Shown here: positions 1 to 9,263 of the stretch, piece after piece
Numbering within the stretch: position 1 is the first letter of the stretch
How the letters are laid out: each line of letters begins with the position of its first letter
Source of the DNA: Geobacter sp.
GTDB taxonomy: Bacteria > Desulfobacterota > Desulfuromonadia > Geobacterales > Pseudopelobacteraceae
Reading direction: 5' to 3'
Assembly: GCA_003574895.1 (NCBI GenBank)
Contig: PJFB01000009.1
Span: forward strand, 1-64,000
Length of the DNA: 64,000 bases
The notes under the pieces: model-generated
Seen by the model: the letters and a program-made list of their open reading frames with translations, nothing else
The model's database searches: none
What the model was told of the DNA's origin: nothing
Program-made: the position numbers and the translations under genes

Positions 1-171
1 TACAAACCGGACCGCATGGCAACCGCCGGCTTCCGCTACATTCCACTGGGGCGCTGCGGCGGGGCTTCTAACACCGAACGTGTTGACAGGCTCAACATGA
101 AATCAAGGGGAGATGATGAACTGATGAATCAGAAACAGCGAACTTGTTTGGGAATCCGTGATGCTGCTTGA
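1..171 (+). CDS. C-terminal fragment of an unidentified upstream gene
   Basis: Frame 1 is open from the window edge to a TGA at 169-171, giving 56 codons that begin inside a gene lying to the left. The visible residues (for example GFRYIPLGRCGG) contain no motif I recognise. The frame ends about 30 bases before the flippase gene on the same strand, which fits an upstream member of the same EPS operon. An open frame of this length can arise by chance, so this is a weak call. Confidence 0.4.
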   Translation, partial: YKPDRMATAGFRYIPLGRCGGASNTERVDRLNMKSRGDDELMNQKQRTCLGIRDAA

Positions 172-201
172 GGTTGGTTACAATAGAAGGATATTGGTTT
201 T

Positions 202-1713
202 ATGAAAGAAAAGAGCCTTACTGCCAAAACATTGGCAGGAGTTAAATGGAGTTATACCTCGACAATATTCAATTCTATTGTGCAGGTAGGTTTGACCTCC
301 GTGATGGCAAGGCTTTTGGCGCCAGAGGCATTTGGTCTGGTTGCTATGGCCGGAGTAGTTCTTAGTTTCGGTCAGTACTTTGCCCAAATGGGAATCGGAC
401 AAGCTCTGATTCAGAAACGCGATCTTACGGATTTTGATATTCGTGCCGGATTCACTTCGTCATTTGTTTTAGGTTTGGTTTTTTTTGCCCTGTTCTGGCT
501 GCTTGCGCCATTTGCCGGCTCTTACTACAAAAACGAAACTGTCGTCCCGATTATACGGGCTATGGCTTGTGCATTCGTAATTAATGGTCTGTCAACTACA
601 GCTAATAGCCTGTTGAGAAGGAATCTTGACTTTCGTTCCATAGCAGTTACGGAGATAGTTTCATATTTGATAGGCTATGGTGGTGTTGGCGTTTTTATGG
701 CCTACAATGGCTACGGTGCGTGGAGTTTGGTTGCCAGTTCATTGACTCAGAGCACTATCTCTTCTGTTTTTTGCAATATCTTCGCTCGACATAGCCATGT
801 TTTGGTTTTTCGATGGAAACATTTCTCCCCTTTATATTCCTATGGCGGCAAAGTTTCTTTAGTAAGCGTACTTGAATTCATCGGTTCCAGTCTTGACACC
901 TTTTTTATAGGCCGTTTTTTAGGAAGTGCTTGGCTCGGACTTTATAATAGGGCTTTTTTACTTTCAAATATAGTAGTCCAAAATTCGATATCGAGTTTGT
1001 CACGCGTGTTGTTCCCGGTTTTCAGTCAACTGAACAATGAAAAGGAACGGCTGTCTGTAAATTACCTGATCATCCTTCAGTTGTCAGGAGCTTTGATTTT
1101 TCCAACCAGCTTTGGAATGGTTGCTGCGGCAGATAACATAGTATTAATTTTGCTTGGTCCCAAATGGATAGATGCGATTCCTCTTGTACGCATACTAGCA
1201 TTGATAGTGCCTTTCCACTTTCTCACTCATTTCGCCGGTGTTGTACTTGACTCTACCTCAAAACTTAATGTCAAGATAGTGATTCAATCTTTATATATCA
1301 GCCTACTTGGTATTTTGTATTTAAGCTTTGTGAAACATGGAATTTATGCAATTGCTATTTCACTGGCCGTAGGGACTCTATTCAGGCACATGGCCTATAT
1401 GTATATTACATTCAGGCTGCTGAATATCAAAATTAGCGAAGTTAGTAGAATATATGCTGGTCCGATCATATCCGGAGTCTTTGCTGCAACAGTTATTTAC
1501 TGGATATCGTATTATCTTAAATTGCTTACCTCAAATATATTTATTGCATTAATACTACAAATGGCTGCAGGTGCAGCCATATTGCTGTTTAGCTTCAGGG
1601 TCTGGCCACAAAAAATGATTGCAACGCTAATTACAAGTCGATTTGACAGTGACAAACCAAGCAAATTGCAACAATTGGTTTGCAGGTGTCTGGCGCTTAA
1701 ACCAATTGGCTAG
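202..1713 (+). CDS. Wzx-type oligosaccharide flippase (MOP superfamily)
   Basis: Predicted inner-membrane flippase that moves undecaprenyl-linked oligosaccharide units to the periplasm. The 503-residue protein is hydrophobic throughout, with roughly 12-14 membrane segments, and opens with the LAGVKWSYTSTIFN / VMARLLAPEAFGLVAMA pattern typical of the polysaccharide-biosynthesis branch that includes WzxC. The start ATG has an AGAAGG ribosome site at 185-190. It is the first complete gene of the EPS operon. The DNA is notably AT-rich, as in the next five genes and unlike the genes after about 8.5 kb, which suggests a separate origin. The substrate cannot be deduced. Confidence 0.9.
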   Translation: MKEKSLTAKTLAGVKWSYTSTIFNSIVQVGLTSVMARLLAPEAFGLVAMAGVVLSFGQYFAQMGIGQALIQKRDLTDFDIRAGFTSSFVLGLVFFALFWLLAPFAGSYYKNETVVPIIRAMACAFVINGLSTTANSLLRRNLDFRSIAVTEIVSYLIGYGGVGVFMAYNGYGAWSLVASSLTQSTISSVFCNIFARHSHVLVFRWKHFSPLYSYGGKVSLVSVLEFIGSSLDTFFIGRFLGSAWLGLYNRAFLLSNIVVQNSISSLSRVLFPVFSQLNNEKERLSVNYLIILQLSGALIFPTSFGMVAAADNIVLILLGPKWIDAIPLVRILALIVPFHFLTHFAGVVLDSTSKLNVKIVIQSLYISLLGILYLSFVKHGIYAIAISLAVGTLFRHMAYMYITFRLLNIKISEVSRIYAGPIISGVFAATVIYWISYYLKLLTSNIFIALILQMAAGAAILLFSFRVWPQKMIATLITSRFDSDKPSKLQQLVCRCLALKPIG

Positions 1714-1773
1714 CTGGATGAACCGGATTTATTGTCGTAATTCTTGAGTAAAGCATATTAGGACTGCCTTTAA

Positions 1774-2874
1774 ATGAAATTCCTCTTTGTTATAAATGAT
1801 CCGTCACCTACCAACATCGTCCATGTAAGGCATACATTTCATGAATTTGTATCAGAAGGGATTTTTTCTGCATACAAGGAATATCCGTTCAGAGAACGTA
1901 TTACACACCTCGGATCCATTGGGAAAATGGAGGGCAATCTGCTTGACTTTGTTCAAAAGTATCAGCCCGACATATTGTTATGGAATCAAGTGTCAGGCAC
2001 GTCGCTTTCGAAAAAGTTTCTGACAAGCCTGAGAAGATCGATTCCAGATGCGGTATTGATTCAGGAAACAGTGGATACTTATTCTTCATTACCTTCTGCA
2101 ATGGTAGATGTGGGCAGGGTTTTCGATCTGACGTTGGCTGGCTGCGGTGGCTTGATCCCGGAGTTAAAAAAACGCGGCTGTAAGAATGTCATTTTGTTTC
2201 CGGAAAAAGCCGATCATGTCCGGTTTGGACATTCTGCAGCCAATGGAAACAGCAAAAAATATGACGTGGTGATGATTGCCAACAGACTGAAAAGCAGAAA
2301 CCCGTTCCATGCATTCAAGTGGCCGGGAATGGACCCCATGTACCACATGGACGGGCAAAAACTTCGGGATCAACTGGTAAAACGATTTTCAGAACGCTTC
2401 GGCGAAAGGTTCGCGATTTTCGGCAATGGGTGGGATGGTTTCAAATCAGCAAAAGGTCCCCTCAAGTTTGGCGATCAAGAGGTTGTTTTACAGTCCTCAC
2501 GCATTAGTCTGGGCACAAATAACTATAATAATGTCAGCTATTACTTTTCCAACAGGGTACCCAACTCACTCATTGCCGGCGTGCCTCATTTGTGCAAAAG
2601 AAGCAAGGGTCTGGAAATGTTTTTCCGCGACAAAGAACATTGTTTCTACTTCGACACGGTTGAAGAAGCATTGAATGTTGCTGAATGGTTACTCAAACAA
2701 CCGGATTCATATTTGTCTGAAATAGGAGAAAACGGGAAAAAACTGGTTCTGGAAAAGCATACAGCCAGAGTCAGATATGAATATCTAATTGAACTGGTTG
2801 CGGCCTTTAAAAGTAATGCTCTGGATTTAATTTCCCCAAAGTTTTATTTGGAAATACCCACTGTCGGTAAATAG
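1774..2874 (+). CDS. Glycosyltransferase of the CgeB/YkvP-like type
   Basis: Likely cytoplasmic sugar transferase for the EPS repeat unit. The 366-residue protein has an N-terminal Rossmann-like start (MKFLFVINDPSP) and a C-terminal stretch, SNRVPNSLIAGVPHLCKRS near residue 260 followed by an FYFDTVEEAL segment, that matches the arrangement of CgeB-like GT-B enzymes (Glyco_trans_1_2). It lies 60 bases after the flippase on the same strand, with AT-rich DNA like its neighbours. Donor and acceptor sugars are unknown. Confidence 0.75.
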   Translation: MKFLFVINDPSPTNIVHVRHTFHEFVSEGIFSAYKEYPFRERITHLGSIGKMEGNLLDFVQKYQPDILLWNQVSGTSLSKKFLTSLRRSIPDAVLIQETVDTYSSLPSAMVDVGRVFDLTLAGCGGLIPELKKRGCKNVILFPEKADHVRFGHSAANGNSKKYDVVMIANRLKSRNPFHAFKWPGMDPMYHMDGQKLRDQLVKRFSERFGERFAIFGNGWDGFKSAKGPLKFGDQEVVLQSSRISLGTNNYNNVSYYFSNRVPNSLIAGVPHLCKRSKGLEMFFRDKEHCFYFDTVEEALNVAEWLLKQPDSYLSEIGENGKKLVLEKHTARVRYEYLIELVAAFKSNALDLISPKFYLEIPTVGK

Positions 2875-2926
2875 GTAAATAGCAAAATATTACATATGTC
2901 ACAGATGGTTAAGGCAAAGGTGCTTC

Positions 2927-4099
2927 TTGTTAATAGGCATATCAGGCCCAATTCAACTTTCTTTCTTTGCAGAGTTTCTTAGTAGCGCTGACGGCCTGGA
3001 TACACCTATGCCTGTCGGTCTGGGAGGGACTGCCGTCAACCTGATTGCGAAAGGGTTGCTGGCTAAAGGGCATGAGCTGGTCATTTTTACCCTTGATACA
3101 TCGGTAAACAGGGAAGTCGTTCTCGACGGTCCGCAGTTGCGAATTTGTGTCGGACCTTATCGGCCGCGTGCCAGATTCCGGGCAATGGACATGTTTCGCG
3201 CAGAGCGTAACTATATTGCTAATGCTGCTATTCGCGAGAGGCCGGACATAATACATGCCCATTGGACATACGAATTTGCTGCCGGAGCACTTGATTCTGG
3301 TATACCGACCCTGGTGACTGTGCGCGATTGGGCTCCTAAAATTTTGAGTTACTACAGAAATATGTATCGGTTTATACGCTTTTTGATGGATTGGCAGACT
3401 TTCAGAAAGGCGAAATATCTATCTGCAAATTCCTATTACATACAAAAACTCATATTGAACAGATTCAGGATAAATGTCCCAGTGATTCCGAACCCCATAG
3501 AGGATAGTTTTCTGCAACAAACTCAAAAGAAATACAAATCAGATTCGCCAACTATTATTTCGGTTAATAACGAAATGAGTGATCATAAAAACGTCAAAAA
3601 TCTTATCATTGCTTTCAAGCATATTCGCCAGAGCTTACCTGGCTGCCGGTTGAAATTAGTAGGTAATGAATTCGGGCCAAATCAACTGGCTGAACAATGG
3701 TCAAAAAGTTCCGGTCTAGATGATGGAATAGATTTTCTTGGTTCTCTCCAGCGCCAGGATTTAAAGAAGGTATTGGAAGAAGCTGACTTGCTCATTCATC
3801 CTTCCCTGGAAGAGTCCTTTGGCAATACCCTGATTGAGGCTATGGCTCTACGTCTTCCTGTGATCGGAGGCATGAACTCCGGTGCTGTACCATGGATTCT
3901 TGATGATGGAAGCGCGGGGATGCTCTGCGATGTCAAAAGCCCCCGACAGATCGCGCAAACAGCAATTGATGTCCTTGTTTCGGAAGATCAGTGGCAGAGG
4001 TATTCCGAATCCGGATATGAAAGAATTGTTGATCAATTCAGCATTGAGAAAGTTGTCGATACATGCATCGAACAGTACCGCCGGATATTGTCTTATTAA
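2927..4099 (+). CDS. GT4 family glycosyltransferase
   Basis: Retaining GT-B glycosyltransferase, 390 residues. The N-terminal half shows the glycine-rich acceptor loop (VGLGGTAVNLIAKGLLAKGH). The C-terminal half carries the family 4 nucleotide-sugar signature HPSLEESFGNTLIEAMA. The start appears to be TTG at 2927: no ATG or GTG is in frame just upstream, an AAGGCAAAGG ribosome site sits at 2911-2920, and the resulting start LIGISGPIQLSFF fits the family. It stops 13 bases before the next transferase, so the two are probably translated together. Confidence 0.85.
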   Translation: MLIGISGPIQLSFFAEFLSSADGLDTPMPVGLGGTAVNLIAKGLLAKGHELVIFTLDTSVNREVVLDGPQLRICVGPYRPRARFRAMDMFRAERNYIANAAIRERPDIIHAHWTYEFAAGALDSGIPTLVTVRDWAPKILSYYRNMYRFIRFLMDWQTFRKAKYLSANSYYIQKLILNRFRINVPVIPNPIEDSFLQQTQKKYKSDSPTIISVNNEMSDHKNVKNLIIAFKHIRQSLPGCRLKLVGNEFGPNQLAEQWSKSSGLDDGIDFLGSLQRQDLKKVLEEADLLIHPSLEESFGNTLIEAMALRLPVIGGMNSGAVPWILDDGSAGMLCDVKSPRQIAQTAIDVLVSEDQWQRYSESGYERIVDQFSIEKVVDTCIEQYRRILSY

Positions 4100-4112
4100 G
4101 GGTTTGCGCATT

Positions 4113-5198
4113 ATGAAAACTCTTCACATATTTAACGAATTAATGCCTTCCGGTGCAGAAGTCATGATGATATCTGCTGCTCCCTACTGGCGGGAAGCGG
4201 GGATAGACTCTTCGGTTTTGTCAACCGGCGATGTTGTCGGGCCTTATTCCGTTGAATTGGCTAAGGCTGGATATAATGTTTTTCATATACCATTTAAGAA
4301 AAGCCCTTTGTTTTTCTTGTCAGTTCTCAGGTTGGTTGCGAGTAAAAAGATCGATGTTATTCATATCCACTGCGAACGTGCGGCTTTTTACTACGCTATA
4401 TGCGCATTCGTACTTCGGAAAAAAACGGTACGAACCATTCACAGTACATTTGCGTTTACCGGATTACTTGCCGTAAGAAGGCGATTGCAAAGAAGAATCC
4501 TAAACATGCTGAAGTGCCGGCAAGTCAGCATTAGCCATTCGGTTAAAGAGACGGAAAAGAGATTCCTCTGTAACGATACGATCCTTATCCCAAACTGGTT
4601 TGATGACAAAAAATACAGAATGCCTGATTCGCAAGAGCGGCAACTTGCAAGGTCGTTTTATGGCATTCCTGAAAACTCGTTTGTGGTTGTAAGTGTTGGT
4701 AACTGTGCCCCTGTAAAAAACCATGGGGCTGTGCTCAGGGCCCTTGCCATATTGAGAGATTCTCTCGATTTCATATATCTGCATGTGGGCAGGGAGGAAG
4801 AGGGGCATCCGGAGAGAAAGCTGGCATTTGACCTGGGTATCGAGGCTCGGGTGCGGTTTGTAGGCCTTTCAAATGATGTCGTTTCTGCTCTTTTCGCTGC
4901 TGATGTGTTTGTAATGCCTTCATTGTACGAGGGGTTGGGGTTAGCGGCTCTCGAGGCCATGGCCACTGGAGTCCCTGCTGTTCTAAGCGATGTTCGAGGG
5001 CTCGACGATTTGAAGATGATCAAGGGGGTATCATGGTCAGACCTTACCCCTGCAACTATTGCCGACAGGATATTGCAAACAAGTACGCTGTCGGGCAAGG
5101 AGCGGAGCGCCTTGTCGATATCATTAAGTAAACAAACGAAAGCAATTTATGATGTGCGCCGCAGTTTACATGCTTATATTGATTTATATAACGCTTGA
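4113..5198 (+). CDS. GT4 family glycosyltransferase
   Basis: Second GT4 enzyme of the operon, 361 residues. The N-terminal motif MKTLHIFNELMPSGAEVM is typical of acceptor domains that begin 'xGGAE'. The C-terminal donor-binding motif MPSLYEGLGLAALEAMATG contains the E-x7-E pair. The frame stays open upstream into the previous gene, but the ATG at 4113 gives the normal family N terminus and follows the previous stop by 13 bases. It probably adds one sugar of the repeat unit; specificity is not deducible. Confidence 0.85.
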   Translation: MKTLHIFNELMPSGAEVMMISAAPYWREAGIDSSVLSTGDVVGPYSVELAKAGYNVFHIPFKKSPLFFLSVLRLVASKKIDVIHIHCERAAFYYAICAFVLRKKTVRTIHSTFAFTGLLAVRRRLQRRILNMLKCRQVSISHSVKETEKRFLCNDTILIPNWFDDKKYRMPDSQERQLARSFYGIPENSFVVVSVGNCAPVKNHGAVLRALAILRDSLDFIYLHVGREEEGHPERKLAFDLGIEARVRFVGLSNDVVSALFAADVFVMPSLYEGLGLAALEAMATGVPAVLSDVRGLDDLKMIKGVSWSDLTPATIADRILQTSTLSGKERSALSISLSKQTKAIYDVRRSLHAYIDLYNA

Positions 5199-5206
5199 GG
5201 CAATAA

Positions 5207-6628
5207 ATGATTACTGATCCGTTTGAAATTAATATCCTTGTCTCAATTTACATTGGTTGCCTGCTGAGTATTCTGTTTGGCAGTTTCCTGTTTAAGAAAG
5301 ATTATTACAATTGGAGCCCGGTTATCTTTTGGATATTAACGGCTTGGTCTGTATTTGTGAATCTAACAACGCCACGCAACCTGGATTATACAAGTGGCAG
5401 CATCAATGATATGGGCTGGCATTTCGCTGCAAAATGGACCTTTGTAATGCAACTAGGCGCCTATCTGACCACTGGAATATTGCTGATAGCATTATTTTCA
5501 TTGCTAGTTAATGTAATCAGAGAAGGGATACCTGGAACCGGTTTTAGCATATGGATGTTTTTTGTTTTGTTTACTTTAAGTCCGGTGGCATCGGCATTTT
5601 TGGGAACGCCCGGGGGAGGTTTCTCTCAACGTCTTTTTTATCCCGGCCTCATCATGACAATAATCTGGCTTACTGTTGTCAGGCCATGGGACAATTTTGT
5701 CGCATATGCGAAAAAAGCGGGTCTGGCCTATATCTGGGGGAGCCTTATAGTCGCGGTATTAGACCCCAAATGGGCTTTATTGAGTGGCGGTGGCACATCG
5801 ATTAGCAAAAATATGTTGGTGCATTTCTCTTACAGGCTTTTTGGAGTGGCCGGCAACGCAAATGGACTTTCTCCCATTGCATTATGTTACCTCTTGCTGG
5901 ACTTTAAAGAGCCAACCGGAAATATACTGCTGAGATATTTATTCAGATTTGCAGCGTTGGCGGTAATAATTCTGACACAGACTAAGACCGTGTGGATAGT
6001 GTCATTGGTTTGTTTAATGGCTTTGTTGATGTATTCACAATCACCAGGTAAACCGGGTGATTATTCTGATACGCACAACAATGCGATGTTTTATCGTTTT
6101 TTCGTGGCCCTGCTGGTTGTTTTCCCGGCCATGGGTCTGCTGGGGTGGATAGTAATGAGCTTAGGGCAAGCCGGTATTGCAGAATGGCTATCCGGACGGG
6201 TCGAACTTTGGATGGCAACAATAAAGCTATGGAGTCAGAATCCTTTGTTCGGCTACGGGCCGGACATATGGTCGGGTAATTTTAAATTGCTTAATCAGAT
6301 AAAATCTCATAGTGCCGGTGGACAAGCGCATAACATGTTTGTTCAGACCCTTGGTATGGCAGGCTTGTTTGGGCTTATGTTTTTGCTCTTGTTTTTCTTC
6401 TCATTGTTTAAGGGGGCTTGGGAGACAAGAAACGCGACCAAAGGGTTGTCATTATGTTTTTTTATGCTGATATTTCTTCGATGCATGACGGAATCTCCTC
6501 TTAATTCAAAGAGTATCGATGAAGGGATGCTTACCAATGTGATTGCTATAGGTGTCTCGATTATGATGCTGAAAGAATTCAGAAAATCTATAGACATCCC
6601 CAAGAGCCCTTCTCTGGATAAGCCCTGA
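5207..6628 (+). CDS. Wzy-type polymerase / O-antigen ligase family protein
   Basis: Polytopic inner-membrane protein of 473 residues with about 11-12 hydrophobic segments. A large periplasmic loop contains the family hallmarks: FGYGPDIWSGNF near residue 345 and SAGGQAHNMFVQTLGMAG near residue 370. In a Wzx-dependent locus it most likely polymerises the repeat units on the periplasmic side. The ligase and polymerase branches of this family cannot be separated by eye. It starts 8 bases after the previous stop with a GAGG ribosome site. Confidence 0.8.
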   Translation: MITDPFEINILVSIYIGCLLSILFGSFLFKKDYYNWSPVIFWILTAWSVFVNLTTPRNLDYTSGSINDMGWHFAAKWTFVMQLGAYLTTGILLIALFSLLVNVIREGIPGTGFSIWMFFVLFTLSPVASAFLGTPGGGFSQRLFYPGLIMTIIWLTVVRPWDNFVAYAKKAGLAYIWGSLIVAVLDPKWALLSGGGTSISKNMLVHFSYRLFGVAGNANGLSPIALCYLLLDFKEPTGNILLRYLFRFAALAVIILTQTKTVWIVSLVCLMALLMYSQSPGKPGDYSDTHNNAMFYRFFVALLVVFPAMGLLGWIVMSLGQAGIAEWLSGRVELWMATIKLWSQNPLFGYGPDIWSGNFKLLNQIKSHSAGGQAHNMFVQTLGMAGLFGLMFLLLFFFSLFKGAWETRNATKGLSLCFFMLIFLRCMTESPLNSKSIDEGMLTNVIAIGVSIMMLKEFRKSIDIPKSPSLDKP

Positions 6629-6648
6629 TTGATATTACTGGATATTAA

Positions 6649-7533
6649 ATGGAATCTTCAAATTGTTCACAAAAACTTGCCGTTCTGTTGACTTGTTATA
6701 ACAGGCGGGCAATTACCCTGGAATGCCTGGATTCCCTGTTCTGCCAGGAATTGTCAGTAAACATGTCACTGGAAGTATATCTGGTAGATGACGGATCAAC
6801 GGACGGTACCGGTAATGCTGTGAAACAAATGTTCCCTGACGTGAATGTAATAGCAGGCAGCGGCAACCTTTACTGGGGTGGTGGAATGCGTCTGGCCTGG
6901 GAAACTGCCATGGAACGGGATTTTGATTTCTACCTGTGGCTGAACGACGACACATTGCTGCTGCCGGATGCACTGACGACCCTTTTCGCTGCTGTGAACA
7001 GCCTGAATGAAAACAGTGGCAGCTTCCCAGGCATCATCGTGGGTTCTACCTTCAATGCCATTACCGGAGTCCACACCTATGGCGGCAGTATCCAAATCAA
7101 GGAATACGCTTTGGACTTCAGGCCGGTTGTACCTTCAGGCTCACTTGAGCCATGCGATACATTCAATGGAAATTGCGTACTGGTGTCCAGAGAAGCATTC
7201 CATGAGCTAGGAAATCTGAGCCAGGAGTTCACCCATGCCATGGGTGATATAGACTACGGCTTGCGAGCAAAGAAAAAAAGGATACCGATATGGGTTGCTC
7301 CCAAATACGTAGGCAGATGCAGCAATAATCCCACCCCTGTGTGGCTGGACAATGCCTTGACCTTGCGTAAGAGAATCAGGAATCTCAATGGCCCCAAAGG
7401 GTTGCCGCCACAGGAATGGTCATTGTTTTGCCGGCGACATACGGGTTGGAGATGGCCTTGCAAGGTTGTGAAAGTGTATTTGCGTGTTCTTGCCCCCGCA
7501 ACCTGGGACAGGTTGCGGGGAATACTCAGATGA
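6649..7533 (+). CDS. GT2 family glycosyltransferase (rhamnosyltransferase-like)
   Basis: GT-A fold inverting transferase of 294 residues. Visible motifs are VLLTCYNRR at the N terminus, VYLVDDGSTDGT (nucleotide-binding DD), GSGNLYWGGGMRLAWE, and the metal-binding LNDDT near residue 105. Proteins with the GNLYWGGG pattern are often annotated as rhamnosyltransferases, but the donor is an inference. The last bases overlap the start of the methyltransferase gene (ATGATG across the TGA), which indicates translational coupling. Confidence 0.85.
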   Translation: MESSNCSQKLAVLLTCYNRRAITLECLDSLFCQELSVNMSLEVYLVDDGSTDGTGNAVKQMFPDVNVIAGSGNLYWGGGMRLAWETAMERDFDFYLWLNDDTLLLPDALTTLFAAVNSLNENSGSFPGIIVGSTFNAITGVHTYGGSIQIKEYALDFRPVVPSGSLEPCDTFNGNCVLVSREAFHELGNLSQEFTHAMGDIDYGLRAKKKRIPIWVAPKYVGRCSNNPTPVWLDNALTLRKRIRNLNGPKGLPPQEWSLFCRRHTGWRWPCKVVKVYLRVLAPATWDRLRGILR

Positions 7534-8471
7534 TGTTAACCCTCGTGCCGATTGATTTTGAAACTCTGACGGCCCGATTCTCCCGGATTTTATGGTTTCC
7601 CACTTCTATAGCCGGCAACCAAGGATACCATGTGAACAAATCGATAATGTTAAAGAGATTGCTGGCGAACCCTCTCGGGCGCTGGGTACTTGTCCCCTAT
7701 AGGGCCAAGACCGCCTTGATCTCATGTCTGGCCCCATGTTTCCGGATCTTGCCCTGGCTGGTCCGATCCAGAGAGCTCACAAACTATACTTACGAATATT
7801 CGCCGCTCGCGCAGACCGCGGCAGTTCATTTGGCCGCTCTTGTCACCGGGAAGCCCATGGAACTCATGATGAACTATGCGACGGAACTCCGAAACGACGG
7901 ACAGCTGCATCGGCACGTGGCGGAAATGACTGCCGGGTCTGCCTACCGGCACTTTGCAGACCCGCAATTCAAACCGGGCAGACGCCTCTTTTATTACCTG
8001 TTGGTCCGGGCAGTCAAGCCGGGTGTTGTCGTGGAGGCAGGACTGGATAAGGGGCTCGGGGCATGCATTATCGGAGCGGCCCTGTTGAGGAACGCCGCTG
8101 AAGGCAGTCCGGGTAAATACTACGGTCTCACCTTGCTGGCGGAGGCGGATGCGTTTCTCTATGGGGCTCCCTATGACTCCCAGGGCGAGCTTGTCATGGG
8201 TGATTCGGTCGATATTCTCGGCAAAGCAGGGCCCAACATCGACATATTCATCCATGACACAACCAATAACCCGGCCCATGAACAGGCGCAATTCAAGGCA
8301 TTGCAGCCCAGGCTCGCCGAAGGTGCGATTGTGTTAAGCACTTGGTTTACGGAAAAGTTTGCCGAGTTTGCCCATCAGTCGGGTCTGGCGGTGCTTACGT
8401 TTCACGAAACACCCGTGGGGCACTGGTACCCTGGCGGGAAAATCGCTTTAGCCTTTCGTTCAAAGCATTGA
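7530..8471 (+). CDS. Class I SAM-dependent methyltransferase-like protein
   Basis: About 313 residues from the overlapping ATG at 7530. The core has a Rossmann start (RAVKPGVVVEAGLDKGLGA) corresponding to SAM motif I, then YGLTLLAEADAF and the acidic IDIFIHDTTNNPAHE segment, consistent with the Methyltransf_24 type. It may methylate a sugar or a lipid-linked intermediate of the EPS. The start is uncertain: a GTG at 7632 also has a good ribosome site (AAGGAT) and would remove 34 poorly conserved residues. Confidence 0.65.
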   Translation: MMLTLVPIDFETLTARFSRILWFPTSIAGNQGYHVNKSIMLKRLLANPLGRWVLVPYRAKTALISCLAPCFRILPWLVRSRELTNYTYEYSPLAQTAAVHLAALVTGKPMELMMNYATELRNDGQLHRHVAEMTAGSAYRHFADPQFKPGRRLFYYLLVRAVKPGVVVEAGLDKGLGACIIGAALLRNAAEGSPGKYYGLTLLAEADAFLYGAPYDSQGELVMGDSVDILGKAGPNIDIFIHDTTNNPAHEQAQFKALQPRLAEGAIVLSTWFTEKFAEFAHQSGLAVLTFHETPVGHWYPGGKIALAFRSKH

Positions 8472-8540
8472 TGGAGCCCCCATGTCTGTCAGAAACGGGA
8501 CATTGAACGGCCGGTATCATCTGCTGCGAGGCGAGATGCC

Positions 8541-9263
8541 ATGATATTTGTGACTTCATGGGATGACGGCCATCCGCTGGATGAACGCCTGGGGGATTTG
8601 CTTGACAGATTCGGTCTGAAGGCAAGTTTATTTGTCCCTGTCCGTAATAGCGAAGGGCGTCCGGTAATGGCTACAGATGCCCTGCGCAGACTTGATGGCA
8701 GGTTCGAGATCGGGAGCCATACCCTGGATCATGTGCCGCTTATCGGATTGACTAGGGAAGAGTGTCTCCACCAGGTTGTTGAAGGCAAGGTTGGACTGGA
8801 ACAGCAGCTTGGACATGCTGTTCCAGGGTTCTGTTATCCCCGCGGCAAATGGAATGAATCGGTCCGTGACATGGTGAGGGAAGCGGGCTGCAGCTATGGG
8901 AGAACCGTGGAAAATTTCCGGCTGGACATCGGAGCCGACCGTTTTTCCCAGCCGGTAACCATGCAGGTATACCCCCACAACAAGCAGGTCCTGGTGCGCA
9001 ATTATATGCGCCAGGGCCGCCTCATTTCCCGCTTTAGGGTGTTTTCTGCCGGCTTGTGGAGTAAAGACTGGCTGGATTTCGCCAGCCGACTGTTCGATGC
9101 GGACCTGGGGGAGACAGGTGTGGTGCATGTCTGGGGGCATAGCTGGGAGATCGAAGAACAGGGGTTATGGCACAAACTGGAAGACCTCTTTGCCATGGTT
9201 GCCTCCAGGCAGCCCCGGTTCTGCACCATCGGCGAATTAATCACGGATGTTTTCAAATCATGA
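8541..9263 (+). CDS. Polysaccharide deacetylase (NodB homology domain)
   Basis: Carbohydrate esterase family 4 type enzyme of 240 residues, expected to remove N- or O-acetyl groups from a sugar polymer or precursor. The catalytic and metal residues are present: SWDDG (D8, D9), GSHTLDH (H60, H64) and CYPRGKW near residue 98. No signal peptide is visible, so it may act on cytoplasmic lipid-linked intermediates. It differs from the longer deacetylase usually found in XrtA loci. Its stop overlaps the next start by ATGA. Confidence 0.85.
   Translation: MIFVTSWDDGHPLDERLGDLLDRFGLKASLFVPVRNSEGRPVMATDALRRLDGRFEIGSHTLDHVPLIGLTREECLHQVVEGKVGLEQQLGHAVPGFCYPRGKWNESVRDMVREAGCSYGRTVENFRLDIGADRFSQPVTMQVYPHNKQVLVRNYMRQGRLISRFRVFSAGLWSKDWLDFASRLFDADLGETGVVHVWGHSWEIEEQGLWHKLEDLFAMVASRQPRFCTIGELITDVFKS

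Noticed and set aside
3882-4112. Upstream in-frame extension of the second GT4 gene
   Set aside because: It would overlap the previous GT4 gene for 218 bases; ATG 4113 gives the normal family N terminus.
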